NCBI RefSeq assembly: GCF_022414595.1
Contig: NZ_JADWYO010000033.1
Location: forward strand, 1-64,000
Direction of reading: 5' to 3'
Source of the DNA: Streptomyces sp. MUM 203J
Lineage (GTDB): Bacteria > Actinomycetota > Actinomycetes > Streptomycetales > Streptomycetaceae
Length of the DNA stretch: 64,000 bases
Shown: piece by piece, positions 51,572 to 59,864 of the stretch
Numbering within the stretch: the first letter of the stretch is position 1
Layout of the letters: every line of letters starts with the position of its first letter
The notes under the pieces: generated by a model
The model's database searches: none
Seen by the model: the letters and a program-made list of their open reading frames with translations, nothing else
Told to the model about the DNA's origin: nothing
Made by a program: the position numbers and the translations under genes

Positions 51572-51997
51572 TCACGCCTTGGGGGAGTCGCCGTCGCCCT
51601 TCTGGCCGCCCTTGTCGCCCTGCTCGCCGTTCTCCTCGCGCTGCTTCAGCTCCTCCTCGCGGCGGCGGAGGTCGGCCTCCCAGTCCTTGAACAGGGACTC
51701 GTCCTTCTTGTTCTGCTCACGCAGCGACGCCAGGAACTCGGGGTTGTCGTCCGGGGCGACCCACTCGGAGCGGTGGTTGCGATGCCACTCGCTGGGAGTG
51801 CGGCCTCCTGCCCGGGCGTGCCGCGTCTTCCCGGCAGCTAGCCACACGAGGGGGCCGACGATCCAGAAGAGCAGGATGATGAAGATCCACGCGATCTTCG
51901 GCAGGTGCCTGGCCTCGTCCTCGGGGGTGTTCAGGCAGTCGATGAACGCGAAGATCGTCAGCGCGATCGGCAGGATGTACATCAGTGCCCTGAGCAT
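51572..51997 (-). CDS. PLDc_N domain membrane protein
   Basis: A 141-residue protein with two N-terminal membrane helices (LMYILPIALTIFAFIDCL and IAWIFIILLFWIVGPLVWLA), the phospholipase D N-terminal (PLDc_N) signature. A charged cytoplasmic tail follows, with DWEADLRRREEELKQREENG as a coiled coil. No catalytic domain is attached, so it is not an enzyme itself. ATG 51997 fits the first helix. It is divergent from the ubiD-type gene. Confidence 0.8.
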   Translation of the reverse strand: MLRALMYILPIALTIFAFIDCLNTPEDEARHLPKIAWIFIILLFWIVGPLVWLAAGKTRHARAGGRTPSEWHRNHRSEWVAPDDNPEFLASLREQNKKDESLFKDWEADLRRREEELKQREENGEQGDKGGQKGDGDSPKA

Positions 51998-52154
51998 GTG
52001 GGACGGCCCCCTGGGTGCGTTGGCGGGCCGCGTACGGCAGCCCCGGTGACACGCCCAGCGTAGCCGGTCCGTCCGGCCCGGCCCGGGGGGTCCGGGGGCG
52101 GCACGGGACGGCCCCGCCACCGGTGTGACGGGCCTCATCCCGGATACTGGGCGC

Positions 52155-53606
52155 ATGGCTTACGACGATCTCCGCTCGCTGCTCCGGGCGCTGGAGCGCG
52201 AAGGCGACCTCAAGCGCGTCAAGGCAGAAGTCGACCCGTACCTGGAGGTCGGTGAGATCGTCGACCGGGTGCAGAAGGCCGGCGGCCCGGCACTGCTCTT
52301 CGAGAACGTCAAGGGCTCGGACATGCCCCTGGCCATGAACGTGTACGGGACGGACCGCCGCCTGCTGAAGGCGCTCGGGCTGACGTCGTACGACGAGATC
52401 AGCGACAAGATCGGCGGGCTGCTCAAGCCGGAGCTGCCGAGCAGTTTCGTGGGCGTGCGCGAGGCGTTCGGCAAGCTGGGCGCTATGGCGCACGTGCCGC
52501 CCAGGAAGGTGAAGGACGCCCCGGTCCAGGAGGTGGTCCTGACCGGCGACGAGGTGGACCTCGACCGGCTGCCCGCGCTGTTCACCTGGCCACAGGACGG
52601 CGGCTCGTTCTTCAACCTGGGCCTGACGCACACCAAGCACCCGGAGACGGGCGTCCGGAACCTGGGCCTGTACCGGCTCCAGCGCCACGACCGGCGCACG
52701 ATCGGGATGCACTGGCAGATCCACAAGGACAGCCGCAACCACTACCAGGTGGCGGCGCGGCGCGGCGAGAAGCTGCCCGTCGCCATCGCGTTCGGCGCTC
52801 CGCCGGCGGTGACGTACGCGTCGACGGCCCCCCTCCCCGAGGACATCGACGAGTACCTGTTCGCGGGCTTCGTACAGGGACGCCGGATCGAGATGGTGGA
52901 CTGCAGGACGGTCCCGCTGCAGGTCCCCGCGCACGCGGAGGTGGTGCTGGAGGGCTGGCTGGAGCCGGGCAAGACGCTGCCCGAGGGCCCGTTCGGCGAC
53001 CACACGGGCTTCTACACGCCGCAGGAGGAGTTCCCGGCGCTGACGATCGACTGTGTGACGATGCGGCGGCGCCCCCTGCTCCAGTCGATCGTGGTGGGCA
53101 GGCCCCCCACGGAGGACGGCCCCCTGGGCAGGGCCACGGAGCGCTTCTTCCTCCCCCTGCTGAAGATCATCGTCCCCGACATCGTGGACTACCACCTCCC
53201 CGAGTCGGGCGGCTTCCACAACTGCGTGATCGTCTCCATCGACAAGAAGTACCCGAAGCACGCCCAGAAGGTCATGCACGCGATCTGGGGCGCGCACATG
53301 CTGTCCCTGGAGAAACTGATCGTGGTCGTCGACGCCGACTGCGACGTGCACAACTACCACGAGGTCGCCTGGCGCGCCCTCGGCAACGTCGACTACTCCC
53401 GCGACCTGACGGTGGTCGAGGGCCCGGTCGACCACCTGGACCACGCCTCGTACCAGAAGTTCTGGGGCGGCAAGGCGGGTATCGACGCGACCCGCAAACT
53501 GCCCGAGGAGGGCTACGTACGGGACGGCGGCTGGCCCGACATGATCGAGTCGGACCCGCCGACGGCGGCGAAGGTGTCGCGGCGGTGGAAGGAGTACGGG
53601 CTGTGA
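52155..53606 (+). CDS. UbiD-family decarboxylase of the futalosine menaquinone pathway
   Basis: A 483-residue prenylated-FMN-dependent decarboxylase. UbiD landmarks are visible: LFENVKGSDMPLAMNVYG, PEGPFGDHTGFYTPQEEFP, DGPLGRATERFFLPLLK and the Glu/Arg motifs between them. It is predicted to decarboxylate the prenylated 6-naphthoate intermediate made by the next gene. It matches S. coelicolor SCO4490 in context (sometimes called mqnL). ATG 52155 is preferred over GTG 52125. Its stop overlaps the GTG of the prenyltransferase. Confidence 0.9.
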   Translation: MAYDDLRSLLRALEREGDLKRVKAEVDPYLEVGEIVDRVQKAGGPALLFENVKGSDMPLAMNVYGTDRRLLKALGLTSYDEISDKIGGLLKPELPSSFVGVREAFGKLGAMAHVPPRKVKDAPVQEVVLTGDEVDLDRLPALFTWPQDGGSFFNLGLTHTKHPETGVRNLGLYRLQRHDRRTIGMHWQIHKDSRNHYQVAARRGEKLPVAIAFGAPPAVTYASTAPLPEDIDEYLFAGFVQGRRIEMVDCRTVPLQVPAHAEVVLEGWLEPGKTLPEGPFGDHTGFYTPQEEFPALTIDCVTMRRRPLLQSIVVGRPPTEDGPLGRATERFFLPLLKIIVPDIVDYHLPESGGFHNCVIVSIDKKYPKHAQKVMHAIWGAHMLSLEKLIVVVDADCDVHNYHEVAWRALGNVDYSRDLTVVEGPVDHLDHASYQKFWGGKAGIDATRKLPEEGYVRDGGWPDMIESDPPTAAKVSRRWKEYGL

Positions 53607-54523
53607 GCGCGGCGGAGGGCACGGCCCCCGTTCCCGCGCCCGCGCCGTCGGCCGGCAAGGTCAAGGCCTTCCTCCGCCTGGTGATGATCGAGCACTCGGT
53701 CTTCGCGCTGCCGTTCGCGTACATCGCGTCGCTGACGGCGATGTTCCGGACCGGCGGCGCCATCGACTGGTGGACGCTGCTGCTGGTCACCGTCGCGATG
53801 GTGGGGCTGCGGACGTTCGCGATGGCGGCGAACCGGATCATCGACCGGGAGATCGACGCGCGGAACCCGCGGACGGCGGGGCGGGAACTGGTCACCGGCG
53901 CGGTGTCGGTGCGGTCCGCGTGGACCGGCGCACTGATCGCCCTCGCGGTCTTCCTGGGCGCCGCGGCGCTGCTGAACCCGCTCTGTCTGGTGCTGGCGCC
54001 GGTCGCGGTGGTGCCGATGGTGGTGTACCCGTACGGGAAGCGGTTCACGAACTTCCCCCAGGCCATCCTGGGCCTGGCCCAGGGCATGGGCCCGGTCGGC
54101 GGCTGGCTCGCGGTGACCGGGACCTGGTCCTGGGAGGCGGTGGTGCTGGGCCTGGCGGTGGGCGTGTGGATCGGCGGCTTCGACCTGATCTACGCCTGCC
54201 AGGACGTGGAGTCGGACCGCGCGACGGGCGTGAGGTCCGTGCCCGCCCGCTTCGGCGTCCCGGCCGCGATCCGGGGCGCGCGCGGCTGCCACGCGGTCAC
54301 CATGGCCCTGTTCGCCTGGTACGCCCTGGCCACGGACGGCGGCCCGCTGCTGTGGCTGGGCCTCCTGATCGTCGCCGGGGCCTTCCTTTACGAGCACACG
54401 ATCGTGAAGCCCACGGATCTGTCCCGTCTGAACCGCGCGTTCTTCCAGACCAACGGCTTCATCGGCATCACCCTGTTCGTCTGCGCGACGGCGGACCTGC
54501 TGGTGCGGGGCCTGACGCTGTAG
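53603..54523 (+). CDS. mqnP: UbiA-family prenyltransferase (menaquinone, MqnP-type)
   Basis: A 306-residue membrane enzyme with about eight helices. The first Asp-rich motif is MAANRIIDREIDARNPRT and the second is FDLIYACQDVESDRATG, both binding the prenyl diphosphate with Mg. It is predicted to prenylate 1,4-dihydroxy-6-naphthoate. The short N-terminal tail is Ala/Pro-rich. The GTG overlaps the ubiD-type stop, so the two consecutive enzymes are coupled. The position matches SCO4491. Confidence 0.9.
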   Translation: MSAAEGTAPVPAPAPSAGKVKAFLRLVMIEHSVFALPFAYIASLTAMFRTGGAIDWWTLLLVTVAMVGLRTFAMAANRIIDREIDARNPRTAGRELVTGAVSVRSAWTGALIALAVFLGAAALLNPLCLVLAPVAVVPMVVYPYGKRFTNFPQAILGLAQGMGPVGGWLAVTGTWSWEAVVLGLAVGVWIGGFDLIYACQDVESDRATGVRSVPARFGVPAAIRGARGCHAVTMALFAWYALATDGGPLLWLGLLIVAGAFLYEHTIVKPTDLSRLNRAFFQTNGFIGITLFVCATADLLVRGLTL

Positions 54524-54748
54524 CGGGAGAACCGGTGGCGGCGCCTCGTCCGTGTGACCGGCCCGTGAACGCGCGGTTCGACAGCCGACCGTCTGATTGG
54601 GCAGAAACCCCGGTCCGGAGGTCACCTCGGACGGGGTGCGATCACGTACGGGGGAAGGTCGTCGCAGACACGGGCATCGGCCGGTACACGATCGACACCA
54701 GCGAGTTTCCCGTCGACCCCGACACCGGTTCCTGAGACCCGACCGGGG

Positions 54749-55384
54749 TCAGCCCGGTATCGCTGCCCGGCCGGGGCGCCGCCGCCGGAACACGAACGCC
54801 GCCGCCACCCCGGCCACCAGGCCGAACAGGTGGCCCTGCCAGCTGACGTCCGTCTGGGCGGGGGAGAGGCCGAGCAGGATCGTCGAGCCCCAGATCAGGA
54901 AGAGCGCCAGGCCCACGCCGATGTCCAGGGCCTTGCGGTCGACGAAGCCGCGGACCACCAGATAGCCGAAGAGACCGAAGATCAGGCCCGACGCGCCCGC
55001 CGTGTTGCTGTAAGCGGGCGCGACCAGCCAGACGCCCAGCCCGTCCACGACGACGATCATCGCGGCGACGGCCAGGAACCGCCGTATGCCGTCCACCGCC
55101 GCCAGGAAGCCGAACACCAGCAGCGGCACCGTGTTCGCCGCCAGGTGCCCGAAGCCGAAGTGCAGGAACGCCGCCGGGACGATGTCCCGCAGCTCCGCGG
55201 CCTCGCGTGGGGAGATCCCGTACGGGTCCAGGGCGTGCAGGGTCAGCAGGTCGACGGCCTCCAGGACCCACAGCAGGGCGATCCAGCCCGCCATCAGGCC
55301 TGCGGCGGCCTTCACCCGGTCCGCTCCGGTCCACTCCCGGCCGCCGCCTCCGACCGCCCCGGCACCTGCCGTGTCGCCGTACAT
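54749..55384 (-). CDS. Rhomboid family intramembrane serine protease
   Basis: A 211-residue membrane protease with six helices. The nucleophile is in NTAGASGLIFGLFGYLV (GxSG) and the partner His is in VSWQGHLFGLVAGVAAAF. HFGFGHLAANTVPLLVFG is the helix 2 landmark with the conserved His/Asn. Substrates are unknown. ATG 55384 fits; frames upstream are composition artefacts. It is embedded in the menaquinone cluster on the opposite strand and is divergent from ubiX. Confidence 0.88.
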   Translation of the reverse strand: MYGDTAGAGAVGGGGREWTGADRVKAAAGLMAGWIALLWVLEAVDLLTLHALDPYGISPREAAELRDIVPAAFLHFGFGHLAANTVPLLVFGFLAAVDGIRRFLAVAAMIVVVDGLGVWLVAPAYSNTAGASGLIFGLFGYLVVRGFVDRKALDIGVGLALFLIWGSTILLGLSPAQTDVSWQGHLFGLVAGVAAAFVFRRRRPGRAAIPG

Positions 55385-55501
55385 ACGCGCGCCCCCGAAA
55401 CCCGTACCGGTACCCGTGCCCTCCGTCTGGGAACGTACGGCACGGCCCGCCGAGTTCCGCCCGGACGGAACCGCCTGGTCCGGCCGGATAGGCTCGTCGG
55501 C

Positions 55502-56206
55502 GTGGAGCCCGTACCGGTGGTGGTGGAAGAGCAGGGACAGCGGACACGCCGTCCGTGGGTCGTCGGCGTGTCCGGGGCGTCCGGGACGCCCTACGCGGCG
55601 GCCGTGCTGCGCGGCCTGCTGGGCGCGGGCGAGAGCGTCGACCTCGTCGTCTCGCGCGCCTCGCGGCTGACGCTGCTCGACGAGACCGGCATCGCGTTCC
55701 GGGACGCCCACTGGCGCGAGGACCTGGAGGAGTGGCTGGCGCGCGGTGCCGACGGCAAGCCGCGCACCTTCGACCTGGACCTGACCCGCGCGGACATACG
55801 GCACTGGGCGGCGGGCGACCTGGCCGCCGGGCCGTCCTCGGGGTCGTACCCGGCGAAGGGCATGCTCATCGTGCCCGCCTCCACGGCCTGCGTGGCCGGG
55901 GTGGCGCTGGGCCTGTCGAAGGACCTGCTCCAGCGCTCCGCGAGCGTGGTGCTGAAGGAGCGGCGCCCGCTGGTCGTCGCCGTGCGGGAGACCCCGCTGA
56001 ACGGGCAGACCCTCAAGCACCTGGTGACGCTGGACGAGGCGGGCGCCGTGGTGCTGCCCGCCTCGCCGGCGTTCTACGCGGGGGCGACGCACATCCAGGA
56101 CCTGGTGGACTTCGTCGCCGGGCGGGTGCTGGACGCGGCGGGTGTGCCGCACCGGCTGTACCGCCGATGGAAGGGGGAACTCGGTGGTTCCCGGAAGGAG
56201 GACTGA
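55502..56206 (+). CDS. UbiX-family flavin prenyltransferase
   Basis: A 234-residue enzyme that makes prenylated FMN, the cofactor of UbiD-type decarboxylases. The flavin loop is WVVGVSGASGTPYAAAVLRG; PASTACVAGVALGLSKDLLQR and LVVAVRETPLN complete the family pattern. GTG 55502 is preceded by TAGGCT at a distance suiting a leaderless transcript. It supplies the cofactor for the decarboxylase encoded 2 kb away. The context matches SCO4492 (sometimes called mqnM). Confidence 0.92.
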   Translation: MEPVPVVVEEQGQRTRRPWVVGVSGASGTPYAAAVLRGLLGAGESVDLVVSRASRLTLLDETGIAFRDAHWREDLEEWLARGADGKPRTFDLDLTRADIRHWAAGDLAAGPSSGSYPAKGMLIVPASTACVAGVALGLSKDLLQRSASVVLKERRPLVVAVRETPLNGQTLKHLVTLDEAGAVVLPASPAFYAGATHIQDLVDFVAGRVLDAAGVPHRLYRRWKGELGGSRKED

Positions 56207-56252
56207 GCGCGGCCGGCGGGCGACGTCGCCCGGTTCCGTGCTTCCCGTCGGC

Positions 56253-56447
56253 TCAGTGCTTCCTGCCGCGGAACGCCGTCCGGCGCCCGCGCCCGCCGGT
56301 CGTTCCGGCGTCGGCCCAGGCCAGGCTCTCGCGCCGGCCCGCGCGGTTGGTCGTGGTGTAGGTGCTGACACGCGAGCGGCTGGCCTGCTCCTGCAGGTAA
56401 CGCATCTGGGCGTAGGCCATCTCGATCGTGTACACGGTGAGTGTCAT
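56253..56447 (-). CDS. Small basic protein of unknown function (64 aa)
   Basis: A 64-residue protein: a helix VYTIEMAYAQMRYLQEQASR, then a basic Ser/Thr/Arg-rich tail ending RTAFRGRKH. No family recognized. ATG 56447 is nearly touching GAGGAG, so GTG 56435 might be the true start. It is divergent from the AsnC-type gene and probably shares the intervening regulatory region. Confidence 0.55.
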   Translation of the reverse strand: MTLTVYTIEMAYAQMRYLQEQASRSRVSTYTTTNRAGRRESLAWADAGTTGGRGRRTAFRGRKH

Positions 56448-56499
56448 CTCCTCAGGGATCGTCGTTGATCGACCGAACGAATCTCGAACTCGTTGAATC

Positions 56500-56517
56500 T
56501 CAGGGCGTTGACCCTGA
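56500..56517. promoter_or_regulatory. Palindrome between the small gene and the AsnC-type regulator
   Basis: TCAGGG-CGTTGA-CCCTGA. CGTTGA also occurs nearby at about 56463 and 56491, all in an A/T-rich 130-base divergent gap. It may be an operator for the AsnC protein. Confidence 0.4.
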
Positions 56518-56578
56518 CTCGCCTTAGATTCTACAGTAAAACTCGCGGTATCGCTGAACAATGGAAGGCTTCAGGTAT

Positions 56579-57034
56579 ATGGACGCCGTGGACAGGCAGC
56601 TCATCCAGGCTCTGCGTGAGAACGGCAGGGCCTCGTACGCCGAGCTGGGCCGGCTCGTCGGGCTCTCCGGGCCCTCCGTCACCGACCGCATCAACCGCCT
56701 CGAAGCCGCCGGGGTGATCACCGGCTACCGCGCCACCGTCGACGCGGCCTCGCTCGGGCTCGGGGTCACGGCCCTCGTCGGCATCCAGCTCTCCGACGCG
56801 GCCGACCACGAGGACGTGGCCCGCCGCCTCAAGGACCTCCACGAGATCGAGGACTGCTGGTTCATCGCCGGCGACGACTCGTACATGCTCAAGGTGCGGG
56901 CGAACGACGTGGACGGCCTGGAGAAGATCATCCGCCGCCTCTCCGGCACCCGGGGCGTCTCGCGCACCCGCACCACCATCGTCCTGTCGACGAAGTGGGA
57001 GAACCGGGTCGGGGAGCTGCCGGAGGAGGTGTAG
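56579..57034 (+). CDS. Lrp/AsnC family transcriptional regulator
   Basis: A 151-residue regulator. The winged helix is DAVDRQLIQALRENGRAS and LSGPSVTDRINRLEAAGVIT. The C-terminal RAM domain follows (LVGIQLSDAADHEDVARRL, CWFIAGDDSYMLKVRA), which forms oligomers and binds a small ligand, often an amino acid. ATG 56579 begins the HTH directly; ATG 56561 in frame is an alternative. It lies immediately upstream of mqnE in the same direction and may control menaquinone genes. Confidence 0.9.
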   Translation: MDAVDRQLIQALRENGRASYAELGRLVGLSGPSVTDRINRLEAAGVITGYRATVDAASLGLGVTALVGIQLSDAADHEDVARRLKDLHEIEDCWFIAGDDSYMLKVRANDVDGLEKIIRRLSGTRGVSRTRTTIVLSTKWENRVGELPEEV

Positions 57035-57090
57035 GGGGCAGGGCGTACGGTTGGTGGAGCCTGATCGGTCGACGTATGGGAGGCAGCCGC

Positions 57091-58254
57091 ATGGACGCGG
57101 GGCTCAAGCGCGAGCTGGAGGAGAAGGTCCGGTCCGGGGAACGGCTGACCCGCGAGGACGGCATCGCCCTGTACGAGTCGGACGACCTCGCCTGGCTCGG
57201 TGGCCTCGCCCACGAGGTGCGCACCCGCAAGAACGGTGACGTCGTCCACTTCAACGTCAACCGCCACCTCAACATGACGAACGTGTGCACGGCGTCGTGC
57301 GCGTACTGCTCGTTCCAGCGCAAGCCGGGTGAGAAGGACGCGTACACGATGCGCATCGAGGAGGCGGTCCGGCTCGCCAGGACGATGGAGTCGGAGAACC
57401 TCACCGAGCTGCACATCGTCAACGGGCTCCACCCCAACCTGCCCTGGCGCTACTACCCGCGTTCCCTGCGCGAGCTGAAGAAGGCCCTCCCCGGCGTCTC
57501 GCTGAAGGCCTTCACCGCGACGGAGATCCACCACTTCGAGACCATCTCCGGCATGTCCGCCTCGGAGATCCTCGACGAGCTGATCGACGCCGGACTGGAG
57601 TCGCTGACCGGCGGCGGCGCGGAGATCTTCGACTGGGAGGTGCGGCAGCACATCGTCGACCACCGCACCCACTGGGAGGACTGGTCGCGCATCCACCGAC
57701 TGGCGCACGAGAAGGGCCTCAAGACGCCGTGCACCATGCTGTACGGCCACATCGAGGAGCCCCGCCACCGCGTGGACCACGTGCTGCGGCTGCGTGAGCT
57801 CCAGGACGAGACCGGCGGCTTCCAGGTCTTCATCCCGCTGCGCTACCAGCACGACTTCGTGGACATGAAGGACGGCAAGGTCCGCAACACGCTCCAGGCC
57901 CGTACGACGATGGCGACGGGTGCCGAGGCGCTCAGGACCTTCGCGGTCTCTCGCCTCCTGTTCGACAACATCCCGCACGTCAAGGTCTTCTGGGTGATGC
58001 ACGGAGTCCAGACCGCCCAGCTGGCCCTCCAGCACGGCGCCGACGACATGGACGGTTCGGTCGTCGAGTACAAGATCACTCACGACGCCGACAACTACGG
58101 CACGCCGAACAAGCTGACCCGCGACGACCTGCTGGAACTGATCCGCGACGCGGGCTTCCGCCCGGTGGAGCGGAACACCCGCTACGAGGTCATCCGCGAG
58201 TACCCGGGCCCGGACGAGGCCCGCCGCGAATCGCCCCAGCCGATGCGCTTCTGA
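57091..58254 (+). CDS. mqnE: Aminofutalosine synthase MqnE
   Basis: A 387-residue radical-SAM enzyme joining S-adenosylmethionine to the chorismate-derived enol product of MqnA, giving aminofutalosine. The iron-sulfur motif CxxxCxxC is Cys66, Cys70 and Cys73 in VCTASCAYCSF. SLTGGGAEIFDWEVRQHIV and TMLYGHIEEPRHRVDH are family blocks. ATG 57091 has GGGAGG seven bases upstream. Its presence shows the organism makes menaquinone by the futalosine route. The other early genes (mqnA, B, C, D) are not in this window. Confidence 0.96.
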   Translation: MDAGLKRELEEKVRSGERLTREDGIALYESDDLAWLGGLAHEVRTRKNGDVVHFNVNRHLNMTNVCTASCAYCSFQRKPGEKDAYTMRIEEAVRLARTMESENLTELHIVNGLHPNLPWRYYPRSLRELKKALPGVSLKAFTATEIHHFETISGMSASEILDELIDAGLESLTGGGAEIFDWEVRQHIVDHRTHWEDWSRIHRLAHEKGLKTPCTMLYGHIEEPRHRVDHVLRLRELQDETGGFQVFIPLRYQHDFVDMKDGKVRNTLQARTTMATGAEALRTFAVSRLLFDNIPHVKVFWVMHGVQTAQLALQHGADDMDGSVVEYKITHDADNYGTPNKLTRDDLLELIRDAGFRPVERNTRYEVIREYPGPDEARRESPQPMRF

Positions 58255-58504
58255 GGACCGCGGGGCGGGCGGCGCGCGGTCACGAGCGGTGCGGCGGCGC
58301 TCCGGCCTCCGGGGGCTGGGGCGTCCCGGTGCCCTGGCGGCGCCTCGGCTCCTCTCCCCGCGGCGCCCGGCAGTGCGGCGTCCTCCTCCTGGACGGGGAG
58401 CGCGGCGGGGTGTCCCGCGAGGGGGCGTGCGCGGGCTCGTGTCCGGTCCGGGGGACGCGGTCCGCGCGCTCGGCCGGCCGCCTGACCGTCCTATCGTCGG
58501 GCCC

Positions 58505-59029
58505 ATGCCACTTCGCTTCGAACTGGACCCGCCCGTCGACACCCGCCTGCGCGACGGCGTCCTCACCCTCTGGACGGACGTCACCAACCAGGGCGGAGCC
58601 GTCGGCTTCGTACCGCCCGCGACCCCCGACGAGATCCGCCCGCAGTGGGTGCGGCACCTCACGGCCATGGCGGACGGCCGCATGCGCCTGCTGGCCGGGT
58701 ACGACGAGGAGGAGAGGGTCGCGGCCACCGCGTTCATCACCTTCAACACCCACCGTCTGATGACCCACTGGGTGTGGCTGTACACGGTCATGGTCCACCC
58801 CCGGCACCACGGCAGGGGCCACGGCCGCGCCCTGCTCGCCGCCACCGAAGCCGCCGTACGGGACATGCCGGGCATCGAGGCGATCCGGCTCACCTGTAGA
58901 GGCGGCATGGGCCTGGAGCGGTTCTACGAGTCCTGCGGATACGAGGAGGTCGGCCGGATTCCCGGCGGCATCCGGCTCGCGGAGGGCGAGGACCGGGACG
59001 ACGTCTACATGCTGCTCCCCCTCAAGTGA
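58505..59029 (+). CDS. GNAT family N-acetyltransferase
   Basis: A 174-residue acetyltransferase. The acetyl-CoA loop is VHPRHHGRGHGRALLAATEA, preceded by the strand HWVWLYTVMV and followed by GLERFYESCGYEEVGRIPGG. Acceptor unknown. The ATG at 58505 lies about 10 bases after a TATCGT box, so it may be leaderless. It stands 250 bases after mqnE. Confidence 0.85.
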   Translation: MPLRFELDPPVDTRLRDGVLTLWTDVTNQGGAVGFVPPATPDEIRPQWVRHLTAMADGRMRLLAGYDEEERVAATAFITFNTHRLMTHWVWLYTVMVHPRHHGRGHGRALLAATEAAVRDMPGIEAIRLTCRGGMGLERFYESCGYEEVGRIPGGIRLAEGEDRDDVYMLLPLK

Positions 59030-59099
59030 TCGATTCGCCACGTGCTTCACTAGTCGGGCAGAACCGCAGGGACAGTACGGAGAAGGAAGAAGGCCCACC

Positions 59100-59396
59100 G
59101 TGTCCGCCACCCCCACGAGGTCCAGCGCCACGCTCAAGTACACCCTGATGCGCTTCGGCGTCTTCGCCGGCTGCTTCGCCGTGCTGTACGTGCTGGTCTA
59201 CTTCGGCGTCATCCCGCGCGGTCTGGGCGACTCGAACACGCTGTGGGTGCTGCTGCTGTCGATCGTCGTGTCGGCGCCGCTCAGCTACGTCCTGCTGCGC
59301 AGGCAGCGGGACGCGATGTCGGAGCAGATCGTCGAGCGGGTCGGCAAGGCGAAGGCGCGGCTGGACGCGAACCGCTCGCAGGAGGACGGCGTATAG
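59100..59396 (+). CDS. DUF4229 domain membrane protein
   Basis: A 98-residue protein with two membrane helices (FGVFAGCFAVLYVLVYFGVI and LWVLLLSIVVSAPLSYVLL) and a basic cytoplasmic tail (RRQRDAMSEQIVERVGKAKA), the DUF4229 pattern. Function unknown. The GTG start is preceded by AAGGAAGAAGG. It lies 70 bases downstream of the GNAT gene. Confidence 0.8.
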   Translation: MSATPTRSSATLKYTLMRFGVFAGCFAVLYVLVYFGVIPRGLGDSNTLWVLLLSIVVSAPLSYVLLRRQRDAMSEQIVERVGKAKARLDANRSQEDGV

Positions 59397-59446
59397 CCGC
59401 GCGGGGCGGCGTATCACGTTCGTCACACGCGCCACATGGCAACCGG

Positions 59447-59483
59447 CACCCCGGGACAGGAACAACACCTACGTCCCGGGGTG
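59447..59483 (+). terminator. Terminator after the DUF4229 gene
   Basis: Stem CACCCCGGGAC/GTCCCGGGGTG (11 bp). An overlapping alternative stem, ACAACAC/GTGTTGT, shares its 3' arm. Confidence 0.7.
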
Positions 59484-59538
59484 TTGTGCGTGTCGACGTC
59501 ACGCAAGGCCATTCCAAGGTCAAGGAACAGTGCCACCT

Positions 59539-59587
59539 CTCAAAGAACGGCTTTGAGGATCTCAAAGTTCAGGTGTTAACGTTCAGG
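59539..59587. promoter_or_regulatory. Repeat cluster upstream of the cysteine leader peptide
   Basis: CTCAAAG (59539-59545), its complement CTTTGAG (59551-59557), and CTCAAAG again (59561-59567) form a three-part dyad. GTTCAGG follows twice (59567-59573 and 59581-59587). The block ends two bases before the leader peptide ATG. It may be a promoter with a regulator site. Confidence 0.45.
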
Positions 59588-59589
59588 AC

Positions 59590-59700
59590 ATGAAGACCGC
59601 AGCGCGCCTCCCGCACCGGGCCATGAGCATCCCGCTCGTGGCGCGCCTGCACGTCGACCTGTGCCGCTGTACGTCAGCGACCTGTTGCCGCGAGATCTGA
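59590..59700 (+). CDS. Cysteine-rich leader peptide (putative attenuator), 36 aa
   Basis: A short frame whose end reads LVARLHVDLCRCTSATCCREI, then stop. The VARLHVDLCRC...CC pattern is that of the actinobacterial leader peptides found before sulfur-metabolism genes, where ribosome stalling at Cys codons controls read-through. Four of the last 14 residues are Cys. ATG 59590 has CAGGA upstream; ATG 59623 gives a 25-residue alternative. A G/C-rich hairpin at 59783-59813, before the transporter start, could be the attenuator terminator. Confidence 0.7.
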   Translation: MKTAARLPHRAMSIPLVARLHVDLCRCTSATCCREI

Positions 59701-59782
59701 GGGGAGTCCTCCGCAAGGGAGATCCCGGGAGCGATCCCGGACGAGATCCCGGAAGAGACCCCTCCCCGCCCGGCATCACGCG

Positions 59783-59813
59783 GCGGCGCCGCCCTCTTGC
59801 GCGCGGGCGCCGC
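59783..59813 (+). terminator. Possible attenuator hairpin before the transporter gene
   Basis: GCGGCGCC/GGCGCCGC with a 15-base loop, followed by ACCCCTT, between the leader peptide stop and the transporter GTG. Just before it lie three tandem GATCCCGG units (59722-59760). Confidence 0.45.
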
Positions 59814-59864
59814 ACCCCTTCACCGTTCCCATACGTCCCCCTCGCGCACTACTGGAGTGTGTCC

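Noticed and set aside
54648..54735. Short protein-like tail RGKVVADTGIGRYTIDTSE
   Set aside because: No start codon or ribosome site is in frame. It may be a relic of a lost gene, too short to annotate.
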